From NCBI GenBank assembly GCA_023392945.1, contig JAEWNB010000139.1, positions 1 to 6,468 of the forward strand: 6,468 bases of DNA, written 5' to 3'. The translations under genes were made by a program, and so were the position numbers. Below the pieces are notes generated by a model. It did not search any database and was not told where the DNA came from. It saw nothing but the letters and a program-made list of their open reading frames with translations. Below are positions 5,637 to 6,468 of this stretch, one piece after another. How positions within the stretch are numbered: position 1 is the first letter of the stretch; the number at the start of each line of letters is the position of its first letter. The DNA is from Bacteroidota bacterium (GTDB lineage Bacteria; Bacteroidota; Bacteroidia; Bacteroidales; WCHB1-69).

Positions 5637-6449
5637 ATGAGAATTGATGTAGAAGAAGCTTTCAAACAAAAGAATCCAAAATTGCATAAAAAAATCCCGA
5701 ATTTTGTATTCAATAAAATAAGAAGGCTTATTCATGAGGAAGAAATCAACAATTTTATCAGTGAACACAAAGAGGAACCTCCCATTCTTTTTGCCACTCA
5801 TGGTCTTGAAGATCTATTTAAAATAGAAATTAAGATAGTTAATGAGGAAAAAATACCTAAGACCGGTCGACACATAATTGTAGCAAATCATCCATTGGGT
5901 GGGCTTGACGGGTTGACCATGATTAGCTTACTGGGAAGATACCGTTCAGATATCAAATTGCCGGTAAATGACCTTTTAATGCAGTTAAAACCTCTTGAAG
6001 GAGTATTTACTCCGATAAATAAACATGGCAGAAATAAACAAGATTCCATCAAGCAACTAAATGATATTTTTGATTCTGATGACCTCATTATTTACTTTCC
6101 GGCAGGTCTTTGCTCAAGGAAACAAAAAGGAGGAATCTATGACTTGGAATGGAAAAAAACAATTATATCCAAAGCAAAAGAATATCAACGAGATATTATC
6201 CCCGTATATTTCGATGGGAAAAATAGTAACCGTTTCTATAATATTGCAAATTTTAGGAAGAAAATTGGTATAAAATCTAATATAGAAATGATATTTTTGC
6301 CTGATGAAATGTTTCGGCAGACAGGAAAAAAGTTTACCATAGTTTTTGGAAATCAAATAAAATTTACTACTTTTGATAATTCAAAAACCGAAAAGCAATG
6401 GGCTCAATGGCTAAAGGAACAAGTTTACGACCTAAAAAATTTATATTAA
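5637..6449 (+). CDS. PlsC-domain acyltransferase, hemolysin/GlsA-like
   Basis: Lysophospholipid-type O-acyltransferase, probably at the inner face of the cytoplasmic membrane, transferring a fatty acyl chain to a lyso-lipid. At 270 residues, it has an N-terminal helical segment (1-45), then motif I as ANHPLGGLDG with His85 and Asp91. The spacing is HX5D, not the HX4D of classical PlsC. Motif III is FPAGLCSR (154-161), with Ala in place of the usual Glu, followed by GGIYDLEWKK (165-174). This combination is what I know from the hemolysin-type branch that includes ornithine- and glycine-lipid O-acyltransferases (GlsA). No clear transmembrane helix is present. The start at 5637 is the first ATG after the envC stop, with no promoter box between. 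A new frame starts three bases after the stop and may encode a partner N-acyltransferase. A phospholipid (PlsC) role remains possible. Confidence 0.83.
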   Translation: MRIDVEEAFKQKNPKLHKKIPNFVFNKIRRLIHEEEINNFISEHKEEPPILFATHGLEDLFKIEIKIVNEEKIPKTGRHIIVANHPLGGLDGLTMISLLGRYRSDIKLPVNDLLMQLKPLEGVFTPINKHGRNKQDSIKQLNDIFDSDDLIIYFPAGLCSRKQKGGIYDLEWKKTIISKAKEYQRDIIPVYFDGKNSNRFYNIANFRKKIGIKSNIEMIFLPDEMFRQTGKKFTIVFGNQIKFTTFDNSKTEKQWAQWLKEQVYDLKNLY

Positions 6450-6452
6450 AAA

Positions 6453-6468
6453 ATGAAGAACATTATAG
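6453..6468 (+). CDS. Start of a downstream gene, five codons visible
   Basis: An ATG three bases after the acyltransferase stop opens MKNII and leaves the window. The tight spacing implies translational coupling in one operon. GNAT-type N-acyltransferases of the GlsB/hemolysin family often begin with a similar M-x-x-I-I, which would make a GlsA-GlsB pair, but five residues cannot establish this. Confidence 0.4.

Overview
The window looks like chromosomal DNA of an AT-rich member of the Bacteroidota. The signs are several TAnnTTTG-type -7 promoter elements upstream of genes, no Shine-Dalgarno-like sequence before the start codons, a lipoprotein with a short relaxed lipobox, a peptide transporter with an ANMGERFGYY first helix, and an acyltransferase of the kind that makes amino-acid lipids. 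The class within the phylum cannot be fixed from this window. No IS element, phage gene, CRISPR array, tRNA or rRNA was seen. Most of the content is housekeeping.

Layout. (1) Positions 1-379, minus strand: the N-terminal 126 codons of an unrecognised lipoprotein that runs off the left edge. (2) Positions 380-693: a divergent intergenic stretch. It holds the lipoprotein promoter, a possible overlapping plus-strand promoter, an unusual GC-rich element (449-530) with internal repeats, a 45-codon reading frame across that element, and the prfA promoter. (3) 694-1779: prfA (release factor 1), with a possible weak terminator folded around its stop codon. (4) 1859-2173 and 2208-4160: a thioredoxin and a POT/PTR2-family peptide transporter, 34 bases apart and probably co-transcribed. 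(5) 4161-4363: an intergenic region with a strong hairpin and the promoter of the next unit. (6) 4364-6449: an EnvC-like murein hydrolase activator and a PlsC-domain, hemolysin/GlsA-like acyltransferase 28 bases apart. Three bases after the acyltransferase a new frame begins (MKNII...) and leaves the window.

How they fit together. prfA acts in translation termination, the thioredoxin in cytoplasmic redox, and the transporter in di-/tripeptide uptake. The last unit is envelope-centred: cell-wall splitting plus acyl-lipid synthesis, perhaps with an N-acyltransferase partner just beyond the edge. The most interesting items are the structured GC-rich intergenic element, the unusual architecture and altered coupling residues of the peptide transporter, and the envC-acyltransferase operon. 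None of them proves a new system from this sequence alone.
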